A DNA stretch of 64,000 nucleotides from Streptomyces sp. NBC_00344. GTDB lineage: Bacteria; Actinomycetota; Actinomycetes; Streptomycetales; Streptomycetaceae. How positions within the stretch are numbered: position 1 is the stretch's first letter; every line of letters starts with the position of its first letter. Where the stretch lies: NCBI RefSeq assembly GCF_036088315.1, contig NZ_CP107996.1, positions 5,823,001-5,887,000 on the forward strand. Reading direction: 5' to 3'. The notes beneath the pieces were generated by a model. That model did not search any database and had not been told where the DNA came from. It saw only the letters and a program-made list of their open reading frames with translations. Positions 10,058-22,251 of this stretch are shown piece by piece. The position numbers were made by a program, and so were the translations under genes.

Positions 10058-10068
10058 GAACCAGGGTA
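10036..10068. promoter_or_regulatory. Shared divergent promoter with overlapping start codons
   Basis: The + strand ATG (10056) and the - strand ATG (10057) share bases within CATG. A TATTCT box (10042-10047) lies 8 nt before the + start, inside the exporter coding sequence. A TACCCT box on the - strand (10063-10068) lies 5 nt before the exporter start, inside the regulator coding sequence. TAGCGCTA (10036-10043) is an 8-bp palindrome. Both genes would then be leaderless. Promoters are assigned by eye. Confidence 0.4.
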
Positions 10069-11492
10069 GCAGCGTCGATGCGCTGGTGAAATCGCTGAAG
10101 GCAGAGCTTGACCGCTATCCGATCGATGGAAAGCTCCCGTCGAGCCGGGCCATGGTGGAGAGCTACCGGGTGAGCCCGGTGACGGTCGCCCGCGCGCTCG
10201 CCCAGTTGGCCGCCGAAGGTCTGGTGGAGACCAGGCCGGGGGCCGGCGCCTTCCGCGCACAGCCCCCCAGTAACGCTCCGGCACCCGGCGACACCTCATG
10301 GCAGGAGGTCGCGCTCAGCGCGGACGGGGCCACCGACGCGGTGCCTCGCGCGGTGGACGCCTCGGGGGTCCTGGTCACGCTCGCGGCGCCCGCACCCGGC
10401 GTCATCGAGTTCAACAGCGGCTATCTCCACTCCTCGCTCCAGCCCGAGCAGGCCATGTCGGCCGCCCTCGCCAGGGCCGGGCGCAGACCGGGTGCCTGGG
10501 GCCGGCCGCCCGTCGACGGGCTCCCGGAGCTGCGCGAGTGGTTCGCGCGCGGTATCGGAGGTCCGGTCACCGCGGCGGAGGTGCTGGTCACCGCGGGCGG
10601 CCAGAGCGCCCTGACCACCGCACTGCGGGCCCTCGCCCCGCCGGGCGCCCCGGTCCTCGTCGAATCGCCCACCTATCCGGGGATGCTCGCCATCGCCCGG
10701 GCGGCGGGCCTGCGGCCGGTGCCCGTGCCGGTCGACTCCGACGGTGTGCGCCCGGAACTGCTCGCAGCGGCCTTCAGGGCGACCGGGGCAGGTGTCTTCG
10801 TGTGCCAGCCGCTCTTCCAGAACCCGACCGGAGCGGTGCTCAGCGCGGCCCGGCGTCCCGACGTGCTGCGCATCGCCCGGGAGGCGGGAGCGTTCGTCGT
10901 GGAGGACGACTTCGTGCGCCGTCTGGTCCACCAGGACGCGGGCCCGCTGCCCAGACCACTGGCGACCGACGACCGGGACGGGGTGGTCGTTCATGTCTGC
11001 TCGCTGACCAAGGCCACATCGCCGAGCCTGCGGGTCGGCGGGCTGGCTGCTCGGGGCCCGGTCCTCGAGCGGCTGCGCGCCATCCAGGTCGTCGAGAGCT
11101 TCTTCGTTCCCCGCCCGCTCCAGGAAGCCACCCTCGAACTGGTCGGATCGCCTGCCTGGAGCCGCCATCTGCGTTCCGTGGCAGTCGAGTTGAGGGACCG
11201 CAGGGACGCGCTGGCCGCCGCCCTCCGGCGTGACCTCCCGGAACTGGCGCTCCCGCACATCCCCACCGGTGGCTACCACCTCTGGCTGCGCCTCCCCGAT
11301 GGAACGGACGAGCGCGCCGTGGTCGCCGCCGCCCTCAGAGCAGGTGTCGCCGTCGCGCCGGGGCGTCCCTACTTCTCCGCCGAGCCGCCGGCGCCGCACC
11401 TGCGGCTGAGTTTCGCCGGAGTGGCCGGTACCGAAGAGATCGGCGAAGGGGTGCGACGGTTGCGCGAGGCGTGCGACACCGTGCTCGGTTGA
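10056..11492 (+). CDS. MocR-type GntR regulator with aminotransferase-like domain
   Basis: 478 residues. The N-terminal winged helix (about 5-70: KLPSSRAMVESYRVSPVTVARALAQLAAEGLVETRPG) is GntR-like. Residues from about 110 on form a fold-type I aminotransferase domain (GLPELREWF, VLVTAGGQSALTTALRALAPPG, VCQPLFQNPTGAVLSAARR, VEDDFVRRLVH). The PLP lysine is expected at CSLTKATSPSLRVGGLAA. MocR regulators bind PLP and use this domain as an effector sensor. Divergence from an EamA exporter is a common context. The start ATG 10056 appears leaderless. Confidence 0.9.
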   Translation: MNQGSSVDALVKSLKAELDRYPIDGKLPSSRAMVESYRVSPVTVARALAQLAAEGLVETRPGAGAFRAQPPSNAPAPGDTSWQEVALSADGATDAVPRAVDASGVLVTLAAPAPGVIEFNSGYLHSSLQPEQAMSAALARAGRRPGAWGRPPVDGLPELREWFARGIGGPVTAAEVLVTAGGQSALTTALRALAPPGAPVLVESPTYPGMLAIARAAGLRPVPVPVDSDGVRPELLAAAFRATGAGVFVCQPLFQNPTGAVLSAARRPDVLRIAREAGAFVVEDDFVRRLVHQDAGPLPRPLATDDRDGVVVHVCSLTKATSPSLRVGGLAARGPVLERLRAIQVVESFFVPRPLQEATLELVGSPAWSRHLRSVAVELRDRRDALAAALRRDLPELALPHIPTGGYHLWLRLPDGTDERAVVAAALRAGVAVAPGRPYFSAEPPAPHLRLSFAGVAGTEEIGEGVRRLREACDTVLG

Positions 11493-11579
11493 CCGGTACC
11501 GGTCGTGCGGCGGTGCCGCACCTGTGAGGTCGTGACCGGCCTCTTGACCCGGGGCGCTTTCCGCCGCACGATCACCGCC

Positions 11580-12155
11580 ATGAGCGTTCGCGTCACGCTG
11601 GTCACCGCTGCGCGCAGTTCCTCCCGGCTCGCCGAGCGATTCGACGACGACCGGCCACTCGACCAGGTCGGCTGGCACGAGGTGCAGCTCTCGGCGAGTG
11701 TCCTGGTGCCGCTGGCCGCCGCGGAGCTCCGTTACTGCTCGCCCACCACCCGCAGTCGTGCCACCGGAGATGCCCTGGGATACGCGCCGCTCGCCCAGCC
11801 TGCACTGAGCGACTGCGACATGGGCCGCTGGCGGGGTTTCACGCTGGCCGAGGTCACGGCACGTGAGCCCGCGGCCGTCGACGCGTGGCTCGCCGACCCC
11901 CGCGCGGCCCCGCACGGGGGCGAGTCCCTGCTGGAGTTCATCTCCCGGGTGGGCGGCTGGCTGGAGACCCGCCCCGCCGTCGAGGGTTCGATCGTCGCGG
12001 TCGCCGAGCCCGCGGTTGTCCGTGCGGCCCTGGTGTACGCCCTCAAGGCGCCCCCCTCCGCCTACTGGAACGTCGACGTCCGTCCACTCTCCACGGTGAC
12101 GCTGACCGGAACGCCGGGCCGCTGGAGCCTGCGGCTCGACACCGGTATGCGCTGA
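11580..12155 (+). CDS. Histidine-phosphatase-fold protein lacking the catalytic histidines
   Basis: 191 residues. The layout follows the histidine phosphatase (phosphoglycerate mutase-like) superfamily: a first strand SVRVTLVTAAR, a region with SPTTRSRATGDALG (the usual 'S..RA..TA' strand), DCDMGRWRGFTLAEV, and HGGESLLEFISRV. The RHG motif after strand 1 is replaced by TAARSSS, and the second catalytic 'SHG' position reads AEPAVVRA. Both key histidines therefore appear lost, suggesting a non-catalytic or altered function. The ATG at 11580 fits the start of strand 1. From memory, divergent relatives occur near cobalt-transport genes, but none is adjacent here. Confidence 0.65.
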   Translation: MSVRVTLVTAARSSSRLAERFDDDRPLDQVGWHEVQLSASVLVPLAAAELRYCSPTTRSRATGDALGYAPLAQPALSDCDMGRWRGFTLAEVTAREPAAVDAWLADPRAAPHGGESLLEFISRVGGWLETRPAVEGSIVAVAEPAVVRAALVYALKAPPSAYWNVDVRPLSTVTLTGTPGRWSLRLDTGMR

Positions 12156-12159
12156 CCCG

Positions 12160-12188
12160 GAGGCCGGGGCGCGGCCGGCCCCGGCCTC
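12160..12188. terminator. Bidirectional terminator
   Basis: GAGGCCGGGGC and GCCCCGGCCTC pair perfectly (11 bp) with a 7-nt loop. It lies directly after the + gene and faces the DUF6314 gene on the - strand. Confidence 0.7.
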
Positions 12189-12246
12189 AGGGGCCTACGA
12201 GGATCCGGAGGCGAACGGCTGCCCGGTCCCGCCCGCGTGCCGTGCT

Positions 12247-12696
12247 CTACCGCTCGCGGGTGTACTCCGTGGTCAGCAGCAACTGCTTGGCCGGTCCTCC
12301 GACACGCCAGATACTGCGCCAGCCGTCGGGACCCCAGGCCTCGAACTCACCCCGGTAGAGGTCCGCGCCGCAGGGGTGGTCGGCGATGTGGTGTCCGGAG
12401 CGCAGGTCCAGACCGTGGAAGAACCGTCCGTCAGCGAATTGCACCTGTGAGGTGCCGGTCCCACCGTCCTCACCGGGCTGCGCGGGAAGGAAGCGCAGGA
12501 TGCGCCCGGCGGGCCGGGCCACGCCCTGCCAGACGAAGGTGCCGGACTCGTGATGCAGCAGTCCGCCGCCGTCCAGCGGCTCGAAGTCCGTGCGTCCCGT
12601 GAAACAGCCGTCCGATTCACCTGACAGGTCCCGCACGGTCCGCTCGACCCGCCAGGCACCTGCCAGATAGGCCAGGACATCGGGCACGGGATACAT
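12247..12696 (-). CDS. DUF6314 family protein
   Basis: 149 residues, small and soluble, no signal peptide or membrane segment. The pattern 'LAGAWRVERTV.D..SGE.G.FTG...F', the repeated Gly-aromatic strands and the closing 'LLLTTEYTRER' match DUF6314 proteins, a lipocalin-like beta-barrel family of unknown function common in actinobacteria (from memory). Single-gene unit; no ligand can be inferred. Confidence 0.7.
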   Translation of the reverse strand: MYPVPDVLAYLAGAWRVERTVRDLSGESDGCFTGRTDFEPLDGGGLLHHESGTFVWQGVARPAGRILRFLPAQPGEDGGTGTSQVQFADGRFFHGLDLRSGHHIADHPCGADLYRGEFEAWGPDGWRSIWRVGGPAKQLLLTTEYTRER

Positions 12697-12779
12697 CGGC
12701 AGGGCTCCTCGGGCGGGTCCCGCAGAGCCTACCGGGGGCTGCCGGAGCGCTGGGCCGCCGCCCCGGCTCCGGTCCGCGG

Positions 12780-13592
12780 TCAGGCTTTGAGCCCTACTCC
12801 GGCCAGGCCGTGGAGTACGGCCGGATCGTGGTCGTCGCCGGGCACGTCCGGCCGCCAGTACGGCAGCGGGACGATGCCGGGCTCGATGATGTCGAAACCG
12901 GCGAAGAAGGGCTCGAGTTCGCCGGCGCTGCGCATGATCAGCGGGGTACTGGTGCGCTGGTAGACCTCCTGAACGGCACGCTGGCCGGTCGGGGTGGGGC
13001 CGTGTTCCAGCGTGGCGTGGGTGATGACCATGATGCTGCCGGGTGCCAGTGCGTCCCGCAGGGTGGCGATGACCTCCGCGGGACGGTCCGCGTCGGACAG
13101 GAAATGCACCACGGCCACGAGCAGCAGGGCGATCGGCCTGCCGAGGTCCAGCAGCCGCCGGGTCTCCGGGTGGCCGAGGACGGACTGCGGATCGCGCAGG
13201 TCCGCGGCGGCGACCGCAGCGTTCTCGTTACCGTCCAGCACGGCGCGGCTGTGGGCGAACGCCACGGGGTCGTTGTCGACATAGACCACGCGCGCCCGCG
13301 GGTCGGCCTTCTGGGCGACCTCATGGCTGCTGCCGAAGGTGGGAATGCCGGATCCGATGTCCAGGAACTGGGTGATGCCGAGGTCCAGTGCGTAACGGAT
13401 CGCGCGGTGCATCACGGCCCGGTTGGCCTGGCTGATCGCGGGGACACCCGGCATCGCCCGGAGCGCGGCGGCGGCGGCCTGCCTGTCGACCTCGAAGTTG
13501 TGCGAGCCGCCGAGAAAGTAGTCGTAGATCCGGGAGGCGCTGGGCTTGGTGATATCGATGTCCTGAGGGGCCCAGGACGGTCGGTCGGTCAT
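12780..13592 (-). CDS. S-adenosyl methyltransferase, DUF574 family
   Basis: 270 residues. N-terminal SWAPQDIDITKPSASRIYDY followed by FLGGSHNFEVDR is the hallmark of the actinobacterial DUF574 family. The SAM-binding loop is FLDIGSGIPTFGSSHEVAQ, the acidic end of strand 2 is VVYVDNDPVAFAHSR, and VHFLSDADRPAEVIATL follows. The family is greatly expanded in Streptomyces and its substrates are mostly unknown. The gene stands alone, 100 nt beyond the end of rox on the same strand, with a hairpin between them. Confidence 0.88.
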   Translation of the reverse strand: MTDRPSWAPQDIDITKPSASRIYDYFLGGSHNFEVDRQAAAAALRAMPGVPAISQANRAVMHRAIRYALDLGITQFLDIGSGIPTFGSSHEVAQKADPRARVVYVDNDPVAFAHSRAVLDGNENAAVAAADLRDPQSVLGHPETRRLLDLGRPIALLLVAVVHFLSDADRPAEVIATLRDALAPGSIMVITHATLEHGPTPTGQRAVQEVYQRTSTPLIMRSAGELEPFFAGFDIIEPGIVPLPYWRPDVPGDDHDPAVLHGLAGVGLKA

Positions 13593-13644
13593 GGTTCGAT
13601 GCCTCCAGGCCGGCAGGTCGAGTGACGCACCGGCGGGCTGAGTT

Positions 13645-13668
13645 CGCCGGGCGGTGTCGCGCCCGGCG
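13645..13668 (-). terminator. Terminator after rox
   Basis: CGCCGGGCG and CGCCCGGCG, 9-bp arms with a 6-nt loop, 27 nt beyond the rox stop on its coding strand. Confidence 0.6.
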
Positions 13669-13694
13669 CCGGGTGCGGGGCGCAGTGCACGAGG

Positions 13695-15236
<1,542 letters not shown>

Positions 15237-15454
15237 TCAACGAGACTGGATTCCGGCCGGAGCCGGCCCCGGCTCCGCGCAGTCGGCCGGCGCGCACACC
15301 CGCAGCGCAGCGCCGAGCCCCGCCGTCGCACGGCGAGTCCCACCGCCGACGCGGCGTTCCCCGCGAGCCCCTGAGCCGACATCACCGGACGAACTCCGCG
15401 AGTCGGTTATATGCGCGGGTTCCGGCCCTGACGGATGATTCTGGCCCACGACCC

Positions 15455-15473
15455 GGGCCTTGCCGCAAGCCCC
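15455..15473 (-). promoter_or_regulatory. Rifamycin-associated element (RAE) upstream of rox
   Basis: On the - strand the 19-mer reads GGGGCTTGCGGCAAGGCCC, an imperfect inverted repeat. It agrees with my recollection of the RAE reported upstream of rifamycin-inactivation genes in actinomycetes (GGGGCTTGCG-N-CAAGG-type). It is about 230 nt upstream of the rox start and on the correct side. A TATAAC box on the - strand (15406-15411) lies between the element and the gene. The exact published consensus was not checked. Confidence 0.7.
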
Positions 15474-15496
15474 CCGGTTCGCTATACCTTGAATAT

Positions 15497-15521
15497 GGCA
15501 AGGAGTGGGTAACTCCTTGCC
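15497..15521. promoter_or_regulatory. Inverted repeat, probable operator
   Basis: GGCAAGGAGT and ACTCCTTGCC form perfect 10-bp arms with a 5-nt spacer. A second, overlapping repeat CCTTG-N7-CAAGG starts at 15487. A TATACC box precedes it on the + strand (15483-15488). The stacked half-sites resemble a MarR/PadR/HxlR-class operator. No regulator gene is adjacent. Confidence 0.45.
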
Positions 15522-15941
15522 TTTGTCATTTCTCCTCCGCCGTGGACGGACGAGCTCCTCCCGAAGCGGTGACGAACCGTACGGCGCTGCCGGAGGCCCC
15601 GCCCACCGGCAGACGGCGCTGCCGCGGAGCGAGCGGTTCCGTACCGGCTGCGGCAGGGCGTCGTCTAGAGCGCGGCCGATCCCACGGTGGTCCGCCCATT
15701 CCCGCCGGCGGGCCGTGAACGCACCCCACCTGATCGCCCTCGTCCGCGCCGGAGCCCGCTTCGAACGCGGCCACCTCGTCGAACGCCCGGAGGGCCACGC
15801 AGAGCCTGAACTATCTCAGCTGACCCCCAGGCCGATGAGTTCTCCGGCTGACTGCAGTCTTCCTTGCGACATCCCGCCCGGCCGGCGGGGCGGGAAGCCG
15901 GTGGATCCCGGTGTCATGGAGGAGGAGAGATGGAGGCCAGG

Positions 15942-16526
15942 ATGAACACTCCGATTCGGCTGTACATGTCGATGTCCCTCGACGGCTATATCGCCGGACC
16001 GGACGATCGGCCGGGCCAGGAGCTCGGACGCAACGGTGGGCGGCTCTTCAACTGGCTCGACGACCGGGGCTCCGACGGGCCCAGTGGACAGGTCTACCGC
16101 GAAGCGCTGGCAACCGGCGCAGTGATCTCCGGACGTCGGACATTCGAACTCGCCGGGCGCTGGCAGGGCGACCATCACGACGGCGTCCCGATCTTCGTCC
16201 TCACCCACCACGAGGATGACGGGGACGTGCCACCGGGCCACGCGCGATTCGTCACCGATGTCGCGGACTGCGCCCGTCAGGCTCGCATGGCAGCCGGTGA
16301 CCGGCCGGTCATGGTCCACGGAGCGGGAGCGGCCCAAGCCCTTCTCCGAGCCGGGCAGATCGACGAGATGGAGATCCATCTGGTCCAGGTCATTCTCGGC
16401 AGCGGCCGACGGCTGTTCGAGCATCTCGGTAGTGAGCACATTGAACTCGACCTCGTCCGCCGGCTCGACGATCGAGACGTCACGCACCTCCGCTACCGGG
16501 TGCACCAATCCGGGAAGGCCTCATGA
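15942..16526 (+). CDS. Dihydrofolate reductase-like (RibD C-terminal fold) protein
   Basis: 194 residues. N-terminal strand RLYMSMSLDGYIAGPDD, GAVISGRRTFELAGRW, VPIFVLTHHEDDGDVPPGHARFVTD and VMVHGAGAAQALLRAGQIDEMEIHLVQVILGSGRRLFEHL follow the RibD_C/DHFR-like order. Members reduce NAD(P)H-dependent substrates, but most single-domain copies have no known substrate. ATG 15942 has GGAGG five nt upstream; an in-frame ATG at 15930 with GGAGGAG is an alternative. The stop overlaps the next ATG (ATGA), so it is coupled to the VOC gene. Confidence 0.85.
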   Translation: MNTPIRLYMSMSLDGYIAGPDDRPGQELGRNGGRLFNWLDDRGSDGPSGQVYREALATGAVISGRRTFELAGRWQGDHHDGVPIFVLTHHEDDGDVPPGHARFVTDVADCARQARMAAGDRPVMVHGAGAAQALLRAGQIDEMEIHLVQVILGSGRRLFEHLGSEHIELDLVRRLDDRDVTHLRYRVHQSGKAS

Positions 16527-16936
16527 AGACGCTCTTCGTCGCGTACCGCGTTACCGATCTGGACCGCTCGCTCGGTTTCTACACCGCCTTGGGCTACGTC
16601 GAACTGGGCAGAGTCGAAGGCGGTGACGGTGCTCGCCTTGCGATCCTGCAGTTCCCCGGCGAACCGGCGGCCTCGCTCGAACTGGTCCACCGTCCGGGCC
16701 ACGGACGCATCGACGTGGGCAACGGGTTCGACCATCTCGCGATCCAGGTGGAAACACTCGTCACCGTCCTGGAGACCCTGGCCGGATCCGGCCTGGAGCC
16801 GGAGCCTGTCCAGTATCCGGGCGGCCCTCATGGCCCGAAGACATCGTGGCTCACGGACCCGGACGGCTACCGGATCGAGTTGGTGGAATGGCCGTCCGGA
16901 CATCCTGACGGCATCACCGCAGCAGACTTCTCCTGA
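16523..16936 (+). CDS. VOC (glyoxalase/bleomycin resistance) family protein
   Basis: 137 residues. Two beta-alpha-beta-beta-beta modules are visible: MKTLFVAYRVTDLDRSLGFYTALGYVELGR and NGFDHLAIQVETLVTVLETLAGSGLEPE. The C-terminal TSWLTDPDGYRIELVEWPSGH carries the metal-ligand Glu (IELVEW) and resembles lactoylglutathione lyases. Candidate metal ligands are His in FDHLAIQ and the terminal Glu. It is translationally coupled by a 4-nt overlap to the DHFR-like gene, suggesting a small detoxification pair. The substrate is unknown. Confidence 0.85.
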   Translation: MKTLFVAYRVTDLDRSLGFYTALGYVELGRVEGGDGARLAILQFPGEPAASLELVHRPGHGRIDVGNGFDHLAIQVETLVTVLETLAGSGLEPEPVQYPGGPHGPKTSWLTDPDGYRIELVEWPSGHPDGITAADFS

Positions 16937-17005
16937 GGCAGTCAAAGTGAGTGGAGTGACGACACCCGTCGGTGCGGCCGCGGCGCGACGCGCCGCCCGG
17001 TGCCC

Positions 17006-18305
<1,300 letters not shown>

Positions 18306-18414
18306 GCGACAGGCAAGCGGCCGCCGCACCGGGGGCGGGCCCAAGCACACCGCTGGGCGGAGTGACCGACAGTGACACGAGCCGCCGGACCGGCGGGGCG
18401 AACGAGGAGATTCA

Positions 18415-19566
18415 GTGAGCGTCACGGCAGCCAAGGGGTTCACGGCAGCGGGCATCGCCGCCGGAATCAAGGAGAGCGGCGGCCCGGATCTGGCCCTCGT
18501 GGTCAACAACGGACCCCGGCTGGCCGCCGCGGGCGTCTTCACGTCCAACCGCGTCAAGGCGGCGCCCGTTCTCTGGTCGGAGCAGGTCCTCAAGGGCGGA
18601 GTCGTGGGCGCCGTCGTCCTCAACTCCGGCGGCGCCAACGCCTGTACCGGCCCCAAGGGCTTCCAGGACACCCACGCCACAGCAGAGAAGGCGGCCGAGG
18701 TCCTGGGACAGAACGCGGGGGAGGTCGCCGTCGCGTCGACCGGGCTCATCGGGCTGCTGCTGCCGATGGACAAGCTGCTGCCGGGCATCGAGCAGGCCGC
18801 CGGCGAACTCTCCGCGCACGGTGGGGAGAAGGCGGCCATCGCCATCAAGACCACCGACACCGTGCACAAGACCGCCGTCGCGGGCGGCGAAGGCTGGAGC
18901 GTCGGCGGGATGGCCAAGGGTGCGGGCATGCTCGCCCCCGGCCTCGCCACCATGCTGGTCGTCCTCACCACGGACGCCGACCTGGAGAGCGGGACGCTCG
19001 ACAGGGCGCTGCGCTCGGCCACCCGCACCACGTTCGACCGAGTCGACTCCGACGGCTGCATGTCCACCAACGACACGGTGCTGCTGCTCGCCTCGGGTGC
19101 GTCCGAAGTGACGCCCGGCCACGAGGAGTTCGCCGAAGCGGTCCGTACGGTCTGCGACGACCTCGCCCGCCAGCTGATCGGCGACGCGGAGGGCGCGAGC
19201 AAGGACATCCGTATCGAGGTCGTCAACGCCGCGTCCGAGGACGACGCAGTCGAGGTCGGCCGCTCCATCGCCCGCAACAATCTCCTCAAGTGCGCCATCC
19301 ACGGGGAGGACCCGAACTGGGGCCGGGTGCTCTCCGCGATCGGCACCACCGCGGCCGCGTTCGAGCCCGACGCGCTCAGTGTCGCCATCAACGGCGTCTG
19401 GGTCTGCAAGAACGGTTCGGTGGGCGAGGACCGCGACCTCGTCGACATGCGGTACCGCGAGGTGAAGATCACCGCTGACCTCGCTGCGGGCAGCGAGTCC
19501 GCCGTGATCTGGGCCAACGATCTGACCGCCGACTACGTCCACGAGAACAGCGCGTACAGCTCATGA
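18415..19566 (+). CDS. argJ: Bifunctional ornithine acetyltransferase / N-acetylglutamate synthase
   Basis: 383 residues. Transfers acetyl from N-acetylornithine to glutamate, making the arginine pathway cyclic. Self-cleaves before a Thr nucleophile, here Thr179 in [21 protein letters not shown]. Other conserved parts are [45 protein letters not shown] and the N-terminal [23 protein letters not shown] 18415 has GAGGAG five nt upstream. About 110 nt separate it from argC; its stop overlaps argB by ATGA. Confidence 0.97.
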   Translation: MSVTAAKGFTAAGIAAGIKESGGPDLALVVNNGPRLAAAGVFTSNRVKAAPVLWSEQVLKGGVVGAVVLNSGGANACTGPKGFQDTHATAEKAAEVLGQNAGEVAVASTGLIGLLLPMDKLLPGIEQAAGELSAHGGEKAAIAIKTTDTVHKTAVAGGEGWSVGGMAKGAGMLAPGLATMLVVLTTDADLESGTLDRALRSATRTTFDRVDSDGCMSTNDTVLLLASGASEVTPGHEEFAEAVRTVCDDLARQLIGDAEGASKDIRIEVVNAASEDDAVEVGRSIARNNLLKCAIHGEDPNWGRVLSAIGTTAAAFEPDALSVAINGVWVCKNGSVGEDRDLVDMRYREVKITADLAAGSESAVIWANDLTADYVHENSAYSS

Positions 19567-20489
19567 GCACTCGTAAGCACACCGCACTGCCCAAGGCGCA
19601 GACTCTCATCGAGGCCCTGCCCTGGCTGACGCGTCATCACGGCAAGACCGTCGTCATCAAGTTCGGCGGCAACGCCATGGTCGACGAGGACCTGAAGGCC
19701 GCGTTCGCGCAGGACGTCGTCTTCCTGCGGCACGCCGGTCTCAAGCCGGTCGTGGTGCACGGCGGCGGTCCGCAGATCAGCGCCCAGCTCGACCGGCACG
19801 GCCTGGTCAGCGAGTTCAAGGCCGGGCTGCGGGTGACGACACCCGAGGCGATGGACGTCGTACGGATGGTCCTCGCCGGCCAGGTCCAGCGAGAACTGGT
19901 CGGACTGCTCAACCAGCACGGCCCGTTCGCCGTGGGAATGACCGGCGAGGACGCGCACACCATCACAGCGGTACAGCACTTCCCGCAGATCGACGGCAGG
20001 TCCGTGGACATCGGCAGGGTCGGCGAGATCACCGGGATCGACACCGGCGCGATCCAGGCGCTGCTCGACGACGGCCGTATCCCGGTCATCTCGTCCATCG
20101 CCCGCAGCGCTCACGACAACCATGTCTTCAACGTCAACGCCGACACCGCCGCGGCTGCGCTGGCCGCCGCGCTGAACGCCGAGACCCTGATGGTGCTGAC
20201 CGATGTCGAGGGACTCTACGAGGACTGGCCCCACAGCGACGACGTCATCAGCAGGCTCACCGCGAAGCAGTTGGAGATGCTGCTGCCCGAGCTCGCCAGC
20301 GGAATGGTCCCCAAGATGGAGGGCTGCCTGTTCGCCGTACGGAACGGTGTCACCACCGCTCGCGTGATCGACGGGCGGGTCCAGCACTCGATCCTGCTGG
20401 AGATCTTCACCGACGAGGGCATCGGCACGATGGTCGTGCCCGACAGCGAAGAGACCGACACCGAGACCGCCACCGAGGGGGAGTCATGA
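19563..20489 (+). CDS. argB: Acetylglutamate kinase
   Basis: 308 residues, amino-acid kinase fold. Phosphorylates N-acetylglutamate with ATP, the usual feedback-controlled step. Visible motifs are [16 protein letters not shown] (ATP phosphate site), [20 protein letters not shown] and [36 protein letters not shown]. The N-terminal helix before the core ([18 protein letters not shown]) is the kind found in arginine-inhibited hexameric enzymes. It overlaps argJ and argD by 4 nt each (ATGA), giving a tightly coupled operon. Confidence 0.97.
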   Translation: MSTRKHTALPKAQTLIEALPWLTRHHGKTVVIKFGGNAMVDEDLKAAFAQDVVFLRHAGLKPVVVHGGGPQISAQLDRHGLVSEFKAGLRVTTPEAMDVVRMVLAGQVQRELVGLLNQHGPFAVGMTGEDAHTITAVQHFPQIDGRSVDIGRVGEITGIDTGAIQALLDDGRIPVISSIARSAHDNHVFNVNADTAAAALAAALNAETLMVLTDVEGLYEDWPHSDDVISRLTAKQLEMLLPELASGMVPKMEGCLFAVRNGVTTARVIDGRVQHSILLEIFTDEGIGTMVVPDSEETDTETATEGES

Positions 20490-21682
20490 CCCACCAGGAA
20501 CTCGCACAGCGCTGGCAGGGCGCGCTGATGGACAACTACGGCGTCCCGAAGCTCTCACTCGTGAGCGGCTCCGGCGCGACCGTCAGGGACGCCGACGGCA
20601 CGGCCTACACCGACTTCGTCGGCGGTATCGCGGTCAACGCGCTCGGCCACGCCCATCCGGCGGTCGTCGACGCGGTCTCGCGGCAGATCGCCTCACTGGG
20701 TCATGTGTCCAACCTCTTCATCGCCGAGCCGCCCATCGCGCTCGCCGAACGGCTGCTCCAGCTCTTCGACCGCCCGGGACGCGTGTACTTCGCCAACTCG
20801 GGCGCGGAGGCGAACGAAGCCGCCTTCAAGATCGGCCGGCTGACCGGGCGCACCCATATGGTCGCCACCCAGGGGGCGTTCCACGGCCGCACCATGGGGG
20901 CGCTGTCGCTCACCGGGCAGCCCGGAAAGCAGAACGGCTTCGAGCCGCTGCCCGGAGTGGTCACCCACGTTCCCTACGGCGACGCGGACGCACTGCGCGC
21001 GGTCGTCACCGAGAACACCGCTTTCGTGATCATCGAGCCGATCCAGGGGGAGAGCGGCGTCGTGGTCCCGCCCCGGGACTATCTCCGGGCCGCCCGCGAG
21101 ATCACCCGTGCCACCGGCACACTGCTGGTGCTCGACGAGGTCCAGACCGGCATCGGCCGCACCGGCCAGTGGTTCGAGTACCAGGCACACGATGGTGTGG
21201 AACCCGATGTCGTCACGCTGGCCAAGGGCCTGGGCGGGGGACTTCCGCTCGGCGCTGCCGTCGCTTTCGGCCCGGCGGCCGAACTGCTCCGCCCCGGTCA
21301 GCACGGCACCACCTTCGGCGGCAATCCGGTCGCCTGCGCTGCCGGACTCGCGGTCCTGGACACGATCGCCGCCGACGGAATCCTCGACCGGGTGAAGCGC
21401 ATCGGGGAGAAGCTGCGGGAGGGAATCGAGTCGCTGGGGCACCCGTTGGTCGGGCACGTCCGCGGTGCCGGTCTGCTGCTGGGTATCGTGCTCACCGAGC
21501 CCCGCGCGGCGCAGCTGCAGCAGGCGGCTCAGGACGCCGGTTTCCTGGTGAACTCGCCCGCCCCCGATGTCGTACGGCTGATGCCGCCGCTGATCATCGG
21601 CGACAACGAGGTGGACGCGTTCCTCCAGGCGCTGCCGGGCGTCCTCGACCGGGCGAACGGGGAAGAGCGATCCGCAGAATGA
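20486..21682 (+). CDS. argD: Acetylornithine aminotransferase
   Basis: 398 residues, PLP-dependent class III aminotransferase, N-acetylglutamate semialdehyde to N-acetylornithine. Conserved parts are [66 protein letters not shown] and the PLP lysine Lys247 in [19 protein letters not shown]. It is coupled to argB by an ATGA overlap and is followed after 7 nt by argR. Confidence 0.97.
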   Translation: MTHQELAQRWQGALMDNYGVPKLSLVSGSGATVRDADGTAYTDFVGGIAVNALGHAHPAVVDAVSRQIASLGHVSNLFIAEPPIALAERLLQLFDRPGRVYFANSGAEANEAAFKIGRLTGRTHMVATQGAFHGRTMGALSLTGQPGKQNGFEPLPGVVTHVPYGDADALRAVVTENTAFVIIEPIQGESGVVVPPRDYLRAAREITRATGTLLVLDEVQTGIGRTGQWFEYQAHDGVEPDVVTLAKGLGGGLPLGAAVAFGPAAELLRPGQHGTTFGGNPVACAAGLAVLDTIAADGILDRVKRIGEKLREGIESLGHPLVGHVRGAGLLLGIVLTEPRAAQLQQAAQDAGFLVNSPAPDVVRLMPPLIIGDNEVDAFLQALPGVLDRANGEERSAE

Positions 21683-21689
21683 GGCGACG

Positions 21690-22226
21690 ATGACCGAGGC
21701 GCAGGAAACCGAGCACAACGGACCTTCGGTCCCGCAGACCCGTACGGCCCGCCACCGGCGGATCGTGGACATCCTCAACCGCGGTCCGGTCCGCTCGCAG
21801 AGCCAGCTCGCGAAGCTGCTCGCCGACGACGGGCTGAGCGTCACTCAGGCGACCCTTTCCCGGGACCTCGACGAGCTGGGAGCGGTGAAGATCCGCAACA
21901 CGGGTGGGGAGCTGATCTACGCGGTGCCGAGCGAGGGCGGATACCGCACCCCGCACGCGCCCCTCGGCGGATCGGCCAAGGAAGAACGGATGCGCCGGCT
22001 CTCCGCGGAACTTCTGATCTCAGCGGAGGCCTCGGCCAATCTGGTCGTACTGCGAACGCCACCCGGTGCTGCCCAGTTCCTCGCGTCGGCCATCGACCAG
22101 GCCGAACTGCACGACATCCTCGGCACGATCGCGGGTGACGACACGCTCATGCTGATCAGCCGCGATCCAGCAGGCGGGCAGGCGCTCGCGGACCATCTGC
22201 TGCGGCTGGCTCAGAACCCTCGCTGA
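21690..22226 (+). CDS. argR: Arginine repressor
   Basis: 178 residues, hexameric DNA-binding regulator. N-terminal winged helix [24 protein letters not shown] and [21 protein letters not shown]-terminal oligomerisation and arginine-binding part has [27 protein letters not shown]. It binds ARG boxes; candidates are seen before argC and argG. Last gene of the operon, so it is probably autoregulated through the argC promoter. Confidence 0.97.
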   Translation: MTEAQETEHNGPSVPQTRTARHRRIVDILNRGPVRSQSQLAKLLADDGLSVTQATLSRDLDELGAVKIRNTGGELIYAVPSEGGYRTPHAPLGGSAKEERMRRLSAELLISAEASANLVVLRTPPGAAQFLASAIDQAELHDILGTIAGDDTLMLISRDPAGGQALADHLLRLAQNPR

Positions 22227-22251
22227 GCCCGCGCGGGTCCTCCGGCCGGCC

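Noticed and set aside
15505..15945. 146-codon frame between rox and the DHFR-like gene
   Set aside because: Begins inside the inverted repeat, has no ribosome binding site and no family signature; overlaps the real start of the DHFR-like gene.
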